64,000 nt of DNA, taken from the NCBI RefSeq assembly GCF_001487145.1, contig NZ_LN913016.1, positions 186,001-250,000 on the forward strand, read 5' to 3'. Source of the DNA: Anaerococcus rubeinfantis. Its GTDB lineage: Bacteria; Bacillota; Clostridia; Tissierellales; Peptoniphilaceae. The position numbers were made by a program, and so were the translations under genes. Below the pieces are notes generated by a model, which was given only the letters and a program-made list of their open reading frames with translations, made no database searches and was not told the origin of the DNA. The number at the start of each line of letters is the position of its first letter. Position 1 is the stretch's first letter. Positions 46,926-56,129 of the stretch are shown piece by piece.

Positions 46926-47685
46926 TTATCTTGATTTAAAAAATGAAAATATAAAGGTTGTAAAACCTGTAATATCTTTTCCTGAATATGAAAAATTAAT
47001 AGATCAAGGAAAAGAAGTTGCAGAATTTATTGAATCTATTGAACTTGACGATTCTAATATCAAACAAGTTAAAAAGGTTCTTGCTAGTGCAAATAAGGCT
47101 ATTAAAGAACTTAACGATAGAAGAATAGCTATTAAAAAAGAAATTCTTGAACCTTATGAAGTTTTCAATTCTCAAATAAAAAATATTGAAAAGATAGTTA
47201 AAGATGCTGATACAAAATTAAGAAATGAAGTTAGAAAGCTTGAAGAGATTGAAAGAGATAATAAGAAAAATCAGATTGAAGAAATTTGGAATAAAAGAAT
47301 AGATCAATATCAGTATGCTAAACTAATGAACTTTGATGATTTTCTTGACAACAAACACTTAAATAAATCAATAAGCATGAAAAGTGTTGAAGAAGAAATG
47401 GTTGATAAGCTTGAAAGTTTTGAAAGAGATCTGGAGATTTTATCAAAAAGAGATGATAAGAAAGACGGGATAAGCTTATACAAAGAATTTAAAGATTTAG
47501 GAACTGTTCTTCAAGTTTTGAAAGAAAAAGAAGATGAAATACAAAAACAAAAAGAAGTTTTAAAGGAAATAGAAACGGATATAGAAGAAGTTTATATCTT
47601 TAGAATTATTGGAAAGAAAGATAAAAACTTTGTAGAAATGTTACTTAAAGAAAATGATATCGAATATAAATTGGAGGAAATATAA
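46915..47685 (+). CDS. DUF1351 phage protein
   Basis: 256 residues. An ATG three codons upstream at 46906 is possible, but GGGAG at 46900 is better spaced for 46915. The FPEYEKLIDQGKEVAEFIES opening, the coiled central helix (RRIAIKKEILEPYEVFNSQIK) and the C-terminal LKEIETDIEEVYIFRIIGKK match DUF1351 proteins, found beside recombination or replication genes in Firmicutes phages. A role in DNA replication or recombination is inferred from location. It overlaps the next gene in TAATG. Confidence 0.75.
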   Translation: MENNYLDLKNENIKVVKPVISFPEYEKLIDQGKEVAEFIESIELDDSNIKQVKKVLASANKAIKELNDRRIAIKKEILEPYEVFNSQIKNIEKIVKDADTKLRNEVRKLEEIERDNKKNQIEEIWNKRIDQYQYAKLMNFDDFLDNKHLNKSISMKSVEEEMVDKLESFERDLEILSKRDDKKDGISLYKEFKDLGTVLQVLKEKEDEIQKQKEVLKEIETDIEEVYIFRIIGKKDKNFVEMLLKENDIEYKLEEI

Positions 47686-48323
47686 TGGCAGATAATTTAA
47701 GAGAAAATTTAGAATTGGTAGAAGTAGTTTATGAAAACAATGATAAAAAAGCAGTTTTAAAATTTTTAGATATTGAAAACGGAGAAATATTAGAAGTCAA
47801 TTTTAACAAACAAGTTTTTGATAATGGAAAATGGAAAGATGATAAGGAAAAGGCTGAAAAAGTTGACAAGTGGTGTGATGAATATTTTGAGAAAGACTTT
47901 TCTAAACTGTCAGATAGGGTTGGAGATAAATTTAATGTTTATAGGTATGAAAAATTCAACTCAATGTGGGAAAGTGAAGAGATTATTAAATTTTCTAAAG
48001 ATCAAAAGGGAATGATTTTTAATACAAAAATCGAAAGTGTTGAAGATACTGGAACAAAAATTTCTATTAAATACCTAATTGATGAAAAACTTTATGAAAC
48101 AAAAATGACCTACGCTGATTATATGGAAGATTTGAAACAATGGTTCACTAATCCTCAAAAGAAGGTAAAACAATTTGAAAAATTTGAAGACAAGTTTGGA
48201 GTTAGTGTTAGTAACTCTGACGAAATATTAGGAAAAGAAATAATGGTAGAAGTTAAGGTTGCCTTTGGTAAATTTCCTTTTGGAGATATAAAGAAACCTC
48301 AATGGGCAGACAACAATAAATAA
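47685..48323 (+). CDS. Phage replication-module protein, unknown
   Basis: 212 residues, acidic. Beta-rich C-terminal half (FNTKIESVEDTGTKISIKYLI, GKEIMVEVKVAFGKFPFG) recalls single-strand DNA-binding or accessory proteins often found next to phage polymerases, but no diagnostic motif is present. GGAGG precedes the ATG and the gene is coupled to DUF1351; the polymerase gene follows after 13 bp. Confidence 0.6.
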   Translation: MADNLRENLELVEVVYENNDKKAVLKFLDIENGEILEVNFNKQVFDNGKWKDDKEKAEKVDKWCDEYFEKDFSKLSDRVGDKFNVYRYEKFNSMWESEEIIKFSKDQKGMIFNTKIESVEDTGTKISIKYLIDEKLYETKMTYADYMEDLKQWFTNPQKKVKQFEKFEDKFGVSVSNSDEILGKEIMVEVKVAFGKFPFGDIKKPQWADNNK

Positions 48324-48336
48324 GGAAAAACTATAA

Positions 48337-50118
48337 ATGTATGAAGATTATCTATTCTTTGATATAGAAGTTTTCAAATATAATTCCATGGTTGTATTTA
48401 AGGATATTGATGGAAATACTGTAAAGGTGTTTTCATCATCCTTGAATGGATTAGGTGAATATCTTGATAGAGGAATTTCTATCGAACAAGGTTATGAAAA
48501 TCTTGAATCTTTTGTAAAGGGAAAAACATTGGTTGGATATAACAACCATTTTTATGATGATAGGATAATGAAAGTTATGCTACAAGGCGGACTTTCTTTA
48601 GATGAAAAACAAAAGATTTTAAAGGAATCTAATGACAATATTATAGGTGGTAAAAAATTAGGTTGGTTGAAATATACCAATGATTTACCTTATAAGTCGC
48701 TTGATTGTTTTCAACAGATCGATATATCTAAACCATCTTTAAAAAAGGTTGAAGGGAATTTGGGTGTATCTATTATAGAATCTAGTGTTGATTTTAATAT
48801 TGATAGAGAGCTTTTACCAAATGAGAATTTAGAAACTCTTAAATATTGTGAATATGACGTTTTAAATACTATCAAAATATTCAAAATGAGAAATGACTAT
48901 TTTGAATCTAAACAAGCAATTGTAGATATGATTGATGATAAAAAGATTAGAGATAAGGCTTATAAGTGGAATACGACTTCTATAGTAGGGCAGATTTTAA
49001 AAAGTAAACAAACTTTATTTACAACTGGAATTTTACCAAATGACGAACTTTTATCTCATGTTAATGAAGATGTGAGAGAAATGTGGAGTGAACTACCTAA
49101 TAGTATTGATCATAAATTTAAGAAAAAGAAAGTTATTATAGAAGAGTTTGGAAATGAAATAAAGTTTGGTTGGGGAGGTCTTCATGGTGCTCCTAAAGGC
49201 TTTGTGAAGGCTAGTGATGTTAGGTTAAAAGATGTTGCATCAATGTATCCAAATCTATTAATAAACCTGAACGGACTTGTTGATAAAACAAAATTATATA
49301 AGGAAATTCTTGACTATAGACTTAAATTAAAACATGAGGGAAAAAAGAAAGAACAAGCTCCTTATAAGCTTATTTTAAATTCAACTTACGGGCTTTTAAA
49401 TAACAAATATTCCCAACTAAATCAACCTAAACTTGCTTATTCTATATGTATACATGGGCAAGTTGCTGTATATGTATTAGCAAAAAGACTTGCTTCTATT
49501 GGTGCAAAGATAATAAACATCAATACTGACGGTGTAGCTTATACACTTGATGGAAATGATGATGAAAAAGTAGCTTCTGATTGGGAAAAGGAATTTAACT
49601 TATCACTTGATACAGATTATTTTAAAAAGTGGTGGCAGAAAGACGTTAACAACTATATAGCCTTGACTGATAAAGACAAGATAAAGGTTAAAGGTGATGA
49701 TGTTAATAAATATCATGAAAATAATTATTTTGCTAATAATGATATAAGGATAACTCATATAGCTTTGGTTGACTATTTTGTTTATGGAAAAAGTGTTGAA
49801 GAAACTATATTTGAAAATCTTGATAATCCTTTACTTTTTCAATATATCCTAAAGGCTGGTAACACTTATAAAGGTATTGTTAATCGTGATAAGCCTGATG
49901 AATTATTGAAAACTAAGATAAATAGGGTTTTTGCAACACATAGAGGAATACAAATACTAAAGAAAAGACAAGATGGTGGACTTGTTAAGTTTGCCGATAC
50001 ACCTGATCAAATGTATTTATGGAATGATGATTTGAAAAATTTGAAGAATTTTAAAGAGATTATAGATAAACAATGGTACTACGATTTAACAATGAAGAAT
50101 TTAAATAGATGGTGTTAG
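48337..50118 (+). CDS. Compact family-B DNA polymerase
   Basis: 593 residues. Exonuclease motifs: DIEV in YLFFDIEVFKYN (Asp9, Glu11), GYNNHFYDD and YCEYDVLNTI. Polymerase motif A is DVASMYPNLLINL, motif B KLILNSTYGLLNNK, and motif C NINTDGVAY in which the usual DTDS is changed to NTDG. This is a small B-type replicase, well below the roughly 780 residues of most. A protein-primed insertion is not obvious by eye. It sits directly before the primase/helicase and supports autonomous phage DNA replication. Confidence 0.85.
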   Translation: MYEDYLFFDIEVFKYNSMVVFKDIDGNTVKVFSSSLNGLGEYLDRGISIEQGYENLESFVKGKTLVGYNNHFYDDRIMKVMLQGGLSLDEKQKILKESNDNIIGGKKLGWLKYTNDLPYKSLDCFQQIDISKPSLKKVEGNLGVSIIESSVDFNIDRELLPNENLETLKYCEYDVLNTIKIFKMRNDYFESKQAIVDMIDDKKIRDKAYKWNTTSIVGQILKSKQTLFTTGILPNDELLSHVNEDVREMWSELPNSIDHKFKKKKVIIEEFGNEIKFGWGGLHGAPKGFVKASDVRLKDVASMYPNLLINLNGLVDKTKLYKEILDYRLKLKHEGKKKEQAPYKLILNSTYGLLNNKYSQLNQPKLAYSICIHGQVAVYVLAKRLASIGAKIININTDGVAYTLDGNDDEKVASDWEKEFNLSLDTDYFKKWWQKDVNNYIALTDKDKIKVKGDDVNKYHENNYFANNDIRITHIALVDYFVYGKSVEETIFENLDNPLLFQYILKAGNTYKGIVNRDKPDELLKTKINRVFATHRGIQILKKRQDGGLVKFADTPDQMYLWNDDLKNLKNFKEIIDKQWYYDLTMKNLNRWC

Positions 50119-50144
50119 GGTTGTAGGTAGTAGGAGGATAAAAT

Positions 50145-51959
50145 GTGTATGTAGAATTTGAACAAGGACAAAAATATTCAAACAAAGATGCTGACGTATA
50201 TGATAGACACGAATCATTTAAAGACGCTGGTTGGATATTAGAAGAAAATGATTATGTTATTGATATTGACAGTTTGGATAAGGAATTAATTAAAAAGATT
50301 ATTATTGCTTTTGATATAAAAACTCAAACAGTATGGACTGATAGGGGAGTACATTTCTATTTTAAAAAGCCTGATGATTTCAAAAGGGGTGCTAATAGAA
50401 TTTCCCCTTTAGGCTTTCCTTATGAAATAAAACATAAGGGAAATACTAAGGCTGTTACTATCAAAAGAAATGGTGTATTAAGAGAAATTGAAAACCAAGG
50501 TATAAGGGAAGATGCTCCTTATATATTTAATTCTAATAAACAATTTGATACTCTTGTAGGTTTAAGTGAGGGTGAAGGTAGGAATAATAAGTTATTTAAG
50601 TTAAGAACTCAACTAACGGGTATTAGAGAGTGGAGAAAGATACTTAACTTTGTAAATGAAAATATATTTGAAGAACCCTTGCCTGATAGGGAAATGCAAG
50701 AGCTAACAAGAGAAATGAGTCTTGATAGTGAAGAGATAACAGAATATGAGGTTGCCACATGGTTAATGAATGAACTTAATTTTGTTCAGTATGGTCAAAG
50801 ATATTACTTCAAAGTTGATGGTGAATATACTTTTGAGGAATCCTTACTACAAAAGAAAGTTTATGAAAAAGTAGGTAGGCAAAAATCAAGATATGTTGAT
50901 GAGGTTATCAAGCAAATGGAGTATAGGTGCAAGAAGATTGACCAAGCTACTGTATTTCCTATTAAGTTTAGAAATGGATATCTCAAAGATGGTGAGTTTA
51001 TTGATTTGGTTACTGATACTTTTTCACCTTATATGATTGATATTGACTATGAGGAAAAGGTAGAAAAGATTGCTGTTGTTGATAATTACATTGACCATTT
51101 AACGGGTCATGATAAGGACTACAGAAATCTTTTACTTGAAATATTGGGTCATACTTTGATTGTTGACCCTGAATTTAAAAGACTGTTGGCAAAGTTTTTT
51201 ATCTTTATAGGTGACGGGGGAAATGGTAAAGGTACTTTACTGCAAATTATAAAGACGATTTTAGGCTCTAAAAATGCTAGTGGTATGTCTATATCAGAAT
51301 TGTCTGATGAACGCTACCTACCCTCATTTAAAGGGAAATTAGCTAACCTTGGAGATGATATACAAGACCAAGCTATTGATGATAGGAATATGAAAGTTTT
51401 AAAGAATATATCTACTTGCGATTATATCTCAACAAGGGAGTTGTACAAAAGTGCTGAAGATATGTATTTTACGGGTTCTTTGATTTTTACCTCTAATCAT
51501 ATGCTTAAATCTTGGGAAAAAGGTGAATCGTATAAAAGACGTGTTTTATGGCTGCCAATGTATACAAAGGTTAAAAAGAAAGATCCCAAGTTTATTACAA
51601 ATCTAACAAGTGAAAAAGCTCTTAAATATTGGATAAGTTTGATTGTTGAAGGATATAAGAGACTTTATAAAAATGGTGGATTTACAGAAAGTAAAATTGT
51701 TGAAGATTTTAATGTTTCTTATCACGAAGAGAACAATCCTGCTTTGATATATTTGGAGGACTATAGAAGTGAGGATTTTGTGAGAAAGCCTGTTAGAGAC
51801 GTTTATGATGATTATGAACAATGGTGTAAAGATAACGCTGTTAAATATTCAGAAAATATGATTAGGAATGCAATACTAGAAAATTTTGGAATGAAAGTGA
51901 AAGTTGTGAAAATTAACGGGAAAGCTACAAGGTGTTTTGAATTTAATGAAGAAGAATAG
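50145..51959 (+). CDS. Primase / SF3 (D5-type) helicase, GTG start
   Basis: 604 residues. TAGGAGG lies ahead of GTG 50145; an ATG two bases upstream is out of frame and stops after three codons. The N-terminus has a primase-polymerase-like pattern (YVIDIDSLD, then VWTDRGVHFYFKKP), the middle a D5-type domain, and the C-terminal half a superfamily 3 helicase with Walker A FIGDGGNGKGTLLQ (356-364), Walker B ANLGDDIQD, and sensor LIFTSNHML. Opens and primes the phage origin. The iteron-rich gap follows immediately. Confidence 0.88.
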   Translation: MYVEFEQGQKYSNKDADVYDRHESFKDAGWILEENDYVIDIDSLDKELIKKIIIAFDIKTQTVWTDRGVHFYFKKPDDFKRGANRISPLGFPYEIKHKGNTKAVTIKRNGVLREIENQGIREDAPYIFNSNKQFDTLVGLSEGEGRNNKLFKLRTQLTGIREWRKILNFVNENIFEEPLPDREMQELTREMSLDSEEITEYEVATWLMNELNFVQYGQRYYFKVDGEYTFEESLLQKKVYEKVGRQKSRYVDEVIKQMEYRCKKIDQATVFPIKFRNGYLKDGEFIDLVTDTFSPYMIDIDYEEKVEKIAVVDNYIDHLTGHDKDYRNLLLEILGHTLIVDPEFKRLLAKFFIFIGDGGNGKGTLLQIIKTILGSKNASGMSISELSDERYLPSFKGKLANLGDDIQDQAIDDRNMKVLKNISTCDYISTRELYKSAEDMYFTGSLIFTSNHMLKSWEKGESYKRRVLWLPMYTKVKKKDPKFITNLTSEKALKYWISLIVEGYKRLYKNGGFTESKIVEDFNVSYHEENNPALIYLEDYRSEDFVRKPVRDVYDDYEQWCKDNAVKYSENMIRNAILENFGMKVKVVKINGKATRCFEFNEEE

Positions 51960-52284
51960 AAAAGGTTACGTTTCACCCTTTCTCTTCTTTGTTGATATAT
52001 CAAGGTTTGTAGGGAGAAGTTATGGTTACGTCTTATTTCTCAAAAGTTTTTCTATATATATTGGACGTTTGTTTCTTTAGAAAAACAAACATATAGAATT
52101 ACGAATAACTTTTGGGAGTTATAAGTAACCTTATAACTTTTAAAGAAATATATAATATAAATATTGAAATATAAACATCATAACGGTTACGTTGAGGGTT
52201 ACGTTGAAGTTACTTTGGTTACGTTTGAAAAATGAATTAAATTTATAAATATAAATAATTTTGAATAAATAAAAGGAGAAAACA
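51960..52284. repeat. Iteron-containing gap, putative phage replication origin
   Basis: 325 bp without a gene. GGTTACGT(T/C) occurs five times in the same orientation, at 51964, 52024, 52185, 52197 and 52217. Between them is very AT-rich DNA (for example TATATAATATAAATATTG) and a GTTTGTTT/AAACAAAC hairpin near 52068-52090. Iterons plus an AT-rich stretch directly after the helicase gene are typical of a phage origin. Confidence 0.65.
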
Positions 52285-52494
52285 ATGAATTTAATAAAAG
52301 CTATAGATATGGATGGAGAAATTATCTATGTTAATACAGATGCTATAAACCAAATAATAATAGGTGATGAAAATCTTGAAGAGAAATATCTTGTGATTCT
52401 TTCTAATGGAACAATCTCTGTCAAAGAAAGTAATGAAATAGACAGAATAATAGAAGATTGTGATTGGATTGAAAACATGCTGTACGAGGAGTAA
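52285..52494 (+). CDS. Small phage protein
   Basis: 69 residues, acidic, with a beta-rich start (IKAIDMDGEIIYVNTDAINQIII) resembling the fold of small Sm-like or HisKA-less phage proteins of the pattern 'value of a constant to be checked', but no family can be named. AAAAGGAG precedes the ATG. First gene after the putative origin. Confidence 0.55.
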   Translation: MNLIKAIDMDGEIIYVNTDAINQIIIGDENLEEKYLVILSNGTISVKESNEIDRIIEDCDWIENMLYEE

Positions 52495-52496
52495 AA

Positions 52497-52712
52497 ATGT
52501 ATTATTTTATAAGTTTAAATAATCAAAAAGTAGATGAGTCAGTTTTTGAAATAGACTACAAAGAAACTGATTATGAAGAAAAATATATAATTTGGGAAAA
52601 TCGTATACTTTATCCAAGTCAGATGAATTTTTGGAACTGTATAGAAAGTATAGAAATAATTGATGATTTGAAACAGATTGAAGGTCAGTTAGAAATTGAG
52701 GGGATAGAATGA
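52497..52712 (+). CDS. Small acidic phage protein
   Basis: 71 residues, rich in Glu, Asp and Tyr. GAGGAG precedes the ATG by five bases and it overlaps the next small gene by 4 bp. No family recognised. Confidence 0.5.
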   Translation: MYYFISLNNQKVDESVFEIDYKETDYEEKYIIWENRILYPSQMNFWNCIESIEIIDDLKQIEGQLEIEGIE

Positions 52713-52864
52713 AAAAAGTTTATATAGTTTACAAATTAAGTGACGATGGAGTTTTAAAAGTTGATAAGATATTTTCTAAACTTCTTACCGCTAAGAAATA
52801 TGTAAGTGAAGAAAGACTTAAAGGTGGATTTTATCACTATGAAGAAATGAGGGTGGAAGAATGA
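52709..52864 (+). CDS. Very small phage protein
   Basis: 51 residues (MKKVYIVYKLSDDG start). GAGGGG precedes the ATG; start and stop overlap both neighbours in ATGA-type junctions, which supports real translation. No family recognised. Confidence 0.5.
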   Translation: MKKVYIVYKLSDDGVLKVDKIFSKLLTAKKYVSEERLKGGFYHYEEMRVEE

Positions 52865-52959
52865 ATATATTATATACGATATTTCGGGTTGTTTTAGGAA
52901 GTTTAATAGGTAATGCAATTATATTGATAATAGATATATATAGGAGGAATAAAAAATGA
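52861..52959 (+). CDS. 32-residue membrane peptide
   Basis: A tiny frame encoding one hydrophobic helix (ILYTIFRVVLGSLIGNAIIL) and a basic tail RRNKK. GAGGG lies upstream, and it overlaps both neighbours in ATGA junctions. Function unknown; small but well placed. Confidence 0.4.
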   Translation: MNILYTIFRVVLGSLIGNAIILIIDIYRRNKK

Positions 52960-53228
52960 GTGGAGGTTCTTTAAGTTATATTTGTTACAGTATTGAAAAT
53001 AATTTAGTTGGTGAAATGCGTGATGAGGTTATGAATGAATTTGTCAAAGATTTTGCTGAACTAACTCATGATTTGGAATGGTGGTTGTCGGCTGATTATG
53101 GAGAAGAAAGATATAGAAAAACTTTAAAAGAATTTAAAGAAAAATGGTTTAAAAATTATGACGAAAGAGAAAAGGAAGCTATTTTAAAAATTAAAGAAAA
53201 AGCAATAAAGGAAATTGAACAGTTATAG
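52956..53228 (+). CDS. Phage protein of unknown function
   Basis: 90 residues; MSGGSLSYICYSIE opening and a tryptophan-rich central helix (LEWWLSADYGEE) with a charged helical tail. AGGAGG precedes the ATG. Similar short proteins with this opening are common in Firmicutes phages; no function assigned. Confidence 0.6.
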   Translation: MSGGSLSYICYSIENNLVGEMRDEVMNEFVKDFAELTHDLEWWLSADYGEERYRKTLKEFKEKWFKNYDEREKEAILKIKEKAIKEIEQL

Positions 53229-53242
53229 GAGAAATAGTTTGT

Positions 53243-53692
53243 ATGAAAACTAAGGAATTTATTAAAAGAGTTGAGGAATTAGGATATAAGGTTCGTAAAG
53301 TTTATTCACAAATAGAGATTATGAGTCAAGGACTTACCGTTGCTACAGTATCTACTAAACGAATGTATGTTATTAAATCTTTCTGTTTTGTAGATGTGGA
53401 ATGGAAAAATCAAGATAAACTCTTTGATTTAATTGTTGAATATGCAAAAACACCTATACCAGATAGAGAAGAAAAAGAGATTAAGTTCTATTTGAAGCAT
53501 AGATATTTTAGATTTCATAATGGATCAAGCAAATATTTAGGAATGGATTTTGTAGAATATAAGCTAGATTTATGTTCTAAAATAACATATAGGTGGGTAA
53601 AAAATCAATTTACCCTTAAAGAGATTGGGGAAATTAAAGAAAAATATAATACAGATTTGTCAGACTTTGAAATGATTGAGGTGGAAGAATGA
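53243..53692 (+). CDS. Phage protein of unknown function
   Basis: 149 residues, mixed alpha/beta (MKTKEFIKRVEELGYKVRKV opening, as in many short phage proteins; later LKHRYFRFHNGSSKYLGMDF). GGAG lies upstream; it overlaps the next gene in an ATGA junction. No family recognised. Confidence 0.6.
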   Translation: MKTKEFIKRVEELGYKVRKVYSQIEIMSQGLTVATVSTKRMYVIKSFCFVDVEWKNQDKLFDLIVEYAKTPIPDREEKEIKFYLKHRYFRFHNGSSKYLGMDFVEYKLDLCSKITYRWVKNQFTLKEIGEIKEKYNTDLSDFEMIEVEE

Positions 53693-53859
53693 GTGATAAG
53701 AAAAATTATTATAACTTGCGATATGATGAAGAGCAACTAGAAATTATTATAGAAGCTTTGGAGGAAGCAAACAATTATTACAATAACTATCTTTATGATG
53801 TTTATGAAAATTTTGATGAATTAGCAGAAATTATTAGAGAATTAAAGAATTTAAAATAA
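53689..53859 (+). CDS. Small tyrosine-rich phage protein
   Basis: 56 residues, acidic and tyrosine/asparagine rich (EEANNYYNNYLYDVYEN). GAGGTGG precedes the ATG; start and stop overlap both neighbours. No family recognised. Confidence 0.5.
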   Translation: MSDKKNYYNLRYDEEQLEIIIEALEEANNYYNNYLYDVYENFDELAEIIRELKNLK

Positions 53860-54008
53860 TGAAATATAAAATTACAGCAAATTTAGATTTTACAGAAGAT
53901 GTTTTAGAATTAGATGATGATTTAACCGAAGAAGAAGTTGAAAAGGAATTGTATGAGTATGTAATGAGTTTCTTTGACTGGGGATATAGAGAGGCAGAAG
54001 ATGAATAA
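53859..54008 (+). CDS. Small acidic phage protein
   Basis: 49 residues (MKYKITANLDFTEDVLELDD start), acidic. Start overlaps the preceding stop by one base and its end overlaps the MazG-like gene by 8 bp. No family recognised. Confidence 0.5.
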   Translation: MKYKITANLDFTEDVLELDDDLTEEEVEKELYEYVMSFFDWGYREAEDE

Positions 54009-54345
54009 AAGTTTTGGAGAATTAAAAGAGTTAGTTTTGGAATGGGCGAATGATAAAGACTTGCTCCATGAAGAAAATGCTGATAAGCAGTTTATGAAGT
54101 TTATTGAGGAAGTTTTTGAGTTTAAAACGGAGTTTGATAGTTCAATAGGTTTTATAAATAGAGATTTAGTTGATATTCGAGAGGATATGATGCTTGAAAT
54201 GGGAGATATTTTTGTAACATTAATTATTTTATGCGAGGACTTGGAAATTGATCCTGTTGTTTGTTTGGAGATGGCTTATAAAAAGATTAGTAAAAGAAAA
54301 GGAAAGACTATAAACGGGACTTTTGTGAAAAGTGAGGATTTATAA
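54001..54345 (+). CDS. MazG-like nucleotide pyrophosphohydrolase
   Basis: 114 residues from ATG 54001 (a TTG 27 bp upstream would add nine residues without a ribosome site; GAGAGG lies suitably before 54001). KFIEEVFEFKTEF and LEMGDIFVTLIIL carry the paired acidic motifs of the all-alpha MazG fold that binds Mg2+. Such enzymes remove non-canonical or excess nucleoside triphosphates and are frequent in phages. It is part of a run with thyX and DUF3310, suggesting control of the nucleotide pool. Confidence 0.8.
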   Translation: MNKSFGELKELVLEWANDKDLLHEENADKQFMKFIEEVFEFKTEFDSSIGFINRDLVDIREDMMLEMGDIFVTLIILCEDLEIDPVVCLEMAYKKISKRKGKTINGTFVKSEDL

Positions 54346-54714
54346 ATGGGAAAGATTATTTATTTGATTTCAGTTTTAAGTGGGATTAGGGCAGTTAGTT
54401 TTATTTTACTTGTTTTAATTCCAATGGTTGTAGGTTTTGTAATACTTTATGCTTCTGATAACTTATGTTTTTTAAAAGGAGATGAGCGAAAAAGATTTGA
54501 GAAAAAACTGAAAAATACAACTTTAATCTTTTCTATATTGTGGATTATTATAGTGATTTCAACAATTTTAATACCTAATAAAAAAGAAATGTATTTTATA
54601 GCTTTGACTAAAAATTATGAAATAGAAGATATTAGTAAAATGAGTAAAAAAGAAATCGAATCAACAGTTGATTATGTTTTCGAAAAAATGGATGAGTTAA
54701 AAGATAAAAAGTGA
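54346..54714 (+). CDS. Phage membrane protein
   Basis: 122 residues with two or three hydrophobic segments (FILLVLIPMVVGFVILYA and LIFSILWIIIVISTILI) and a charged C-terminal helix. Begins directly after the MazG-like stop codon, with GTGAGGA upstream. No family recognised. Confidence 0.55.
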   Translation: MGKIIYLISVLSGIRAVSFILLVLIPMVVGFVILYASDNLCFLKGDERKRFEKKLKNTTLIFSILWIIIVISTILIPNKKEMYFIALTKNYEIEDISKMSKKEIESTVDYVFEKMDELKDKK

Positions 54715-54723
54715 GGATTTAGT

Positions 54724-54981
54724 ATGAGAGAATATTTTGACGGTGCTTTAAAAGCAAAAACTAAAAAAGAGAGAATCGACAAAATAGGTTTTGTAAAAGA
54801 ACTTGTTGGAGATTTGACCGGTAGAGAGATTGAAAGTGTTTCTTATTTTGATAATGAATCTTATCATATAAAATTTCTAAATAAACAGTGTAAAGATTTA
54901 AATATAAACGTTCACATGGATTCTACAAGTGCTATAACTCATGATGTTATAAGACAAACAAATGCTTATCTAAGAGAGTGA
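54724..54981 (+). CDS. Phage protein of unknown function
   Basis: 85 residues, mixed charge, soluble (LVGDLTGREIESVSYFDN). GTGAGGA precedes the ATG by six bases. No family recognised. Confidence 0.5.
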   Translation: MREYFDGALKAKTKKERIDKIGFVKELVGDLTGREIESVSYFDNESYHIKFLNKQCKDLNINVHMDSTSAITHDVIRQTNAYLRE

Positions 54982-54983
54982 TT

Positions 54984-55532
54984 ATGGAATATCATGATAA
55001 AGATATATTTGATGAATTTGAAGAGTGTTTTATAGAAAACAAATGTGTATTTGAAGGCAAGATAAAATCTTTTTATAAGGATTTAGATAATGAATCTATA
55101 TTTTACTGTATAAATGGTGGGGGAATGATGAGAGATGGTGAAATAAAAAGAGATGGACTTTATTTTAGTGGATCTTATTATTTTCCTGATGTCTTTGAAT
55201 TAATAGAACGCAGTAGTGAGGAACTTTTAAAAGTTTATTATTTACCTGAATACACTTTATGTGAAAATGAAGTCAATGAAAGAAAGAAAAATTGGAAGAA
55301 ACGAAAGAATGAAAAGGCTAGAAAGAAAAGAACATACCCACGATATAAGTATTATTCCAAAACTAAATTTGGTGATGTAATAAAATCAGCTTATTCTATG
55401 GGGAAATTGGCTGAAAAAATGGGGGTTGGAATTAATACTATTAGATATAGGAAAAAATATAAACCCAAAAACTCTCGGTATGTTGATTTTGAAGTGAATA
55501 TTATAAATAAAAATAATAGTGAGGAAGATTAA
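54984..55532 (+). CDS. Phage protein with C-terminal HTH-like segment
   Basis: 182 residues. The ATG at 54984 follows AGAGAG; a GTG at 54978 overlapping the previous stop is an alternative. The N-terminal half is acidic and beta-rich, the middle strongly basic (KKNWKKRKNEKARKKRTYP-like), and SAYSMGKLAEKMGVGINTIRYR looks like a helix-turn-helix. Possibly a DNA-binding early protein. No family recognised. Confidence 0.55.
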   Translation: MEYHDKDIFDEFEECFIENKCVFEGKIKSFYKDLDNESIFYCINGGGMMRDGEIKRDGLYFSGSYYFPDVFELIERSSEELLKVYYLPEYTLCENEVNERKKNWKKRKNEKARKKRTYPRYKYYSKTKFGDVIKSAYSMGKLAEKMGVGINTIRYRKKYKPKNSRYVDFEVNIINKNNSEED

Positions 55533-55534
55533 TA

Positions 55535-56128
55535 ATGAAAGTATTAAAAAACAAGGTTGAATTAATTGATGATAAAGATTATGAAACAATGGTAAGAAAA
55601 ATAGAAAGTGCAGCTAGATCTTGTTATAAATCAAAGATGAGTAAGAATTTAAAAGGAGCTGAACAATTTTTATATAATCTTATGAAAATAGGACACGAAT
55701 CTATAATTGAACACGAGTGTCTGACTTTTAAAATTAGAACTGACAGGGCTTGTGCAAATCAAATTGTAAGACACAGACTTGCATCATACAGTCAAGAATC
55801 GACACGATATGTTGATTTGAGAGATTTTAATATAGTTTTAGACCAATCATACCTTGAAGATGAAATAATCTATATAAAAACCTTGTGTGAAGAAATACAA
55901 GGGGTTTATGATAAATTTGATAGTAAAGATAAGGCTAGATGTGTTTTACCTTTGTGTACAGAAACAAATTTAACTATGACAATGAATTTGAGAGAAATAA
56001 GACACTTTTTAAAATTGAGATTAGATTCTCATGCTCATGCTAGTATTAGAGAAATCGCTAGTGAAATATTGGTGATAATGATTGAAAAATATCCTATTTT
56101 TGTTAAGGATATAATTGAGGAAAATTAG
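55535..56128 (+). CDS. thyX: Flavin-dependent thymidylate synthase
   Basis: 197 residues, short but complete for phage ThyX. The signature RHRxxSxxxxSxR appears as RHRLASYSQESTR (79-91), with MTMNLREIRHFLKLRLDSHA carrying the conserved arginine and histidine. It makes dTMP from dUMP with FAD and methylenetetrahydrofolate. GAGGAA precedes the ATG. With the MazG-like and DUF3310 genes it forms a phage nucleotide-supply group. The gene ends just before another small gene in TAGTATG. Confidence 0.95.
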   Translation: MKVLKNKVELIDDKDYETMVRKIESAARSCYKSKMSKNLKGAEQFLYNLMKIGHESIIEHECLTFKIRTDRACANQIVRHRLASYSQESTRYVDLRDFNIVLDQSYLEDEIIYIKTLCEEIQGVYDKFDSKDKARCVLPLCTETNLTMTMNLREIRHFLKLRLDSHAHASIREIASEILVIMIEKYPIFVKDIIEEN

Positions 56129-56129
56129 T

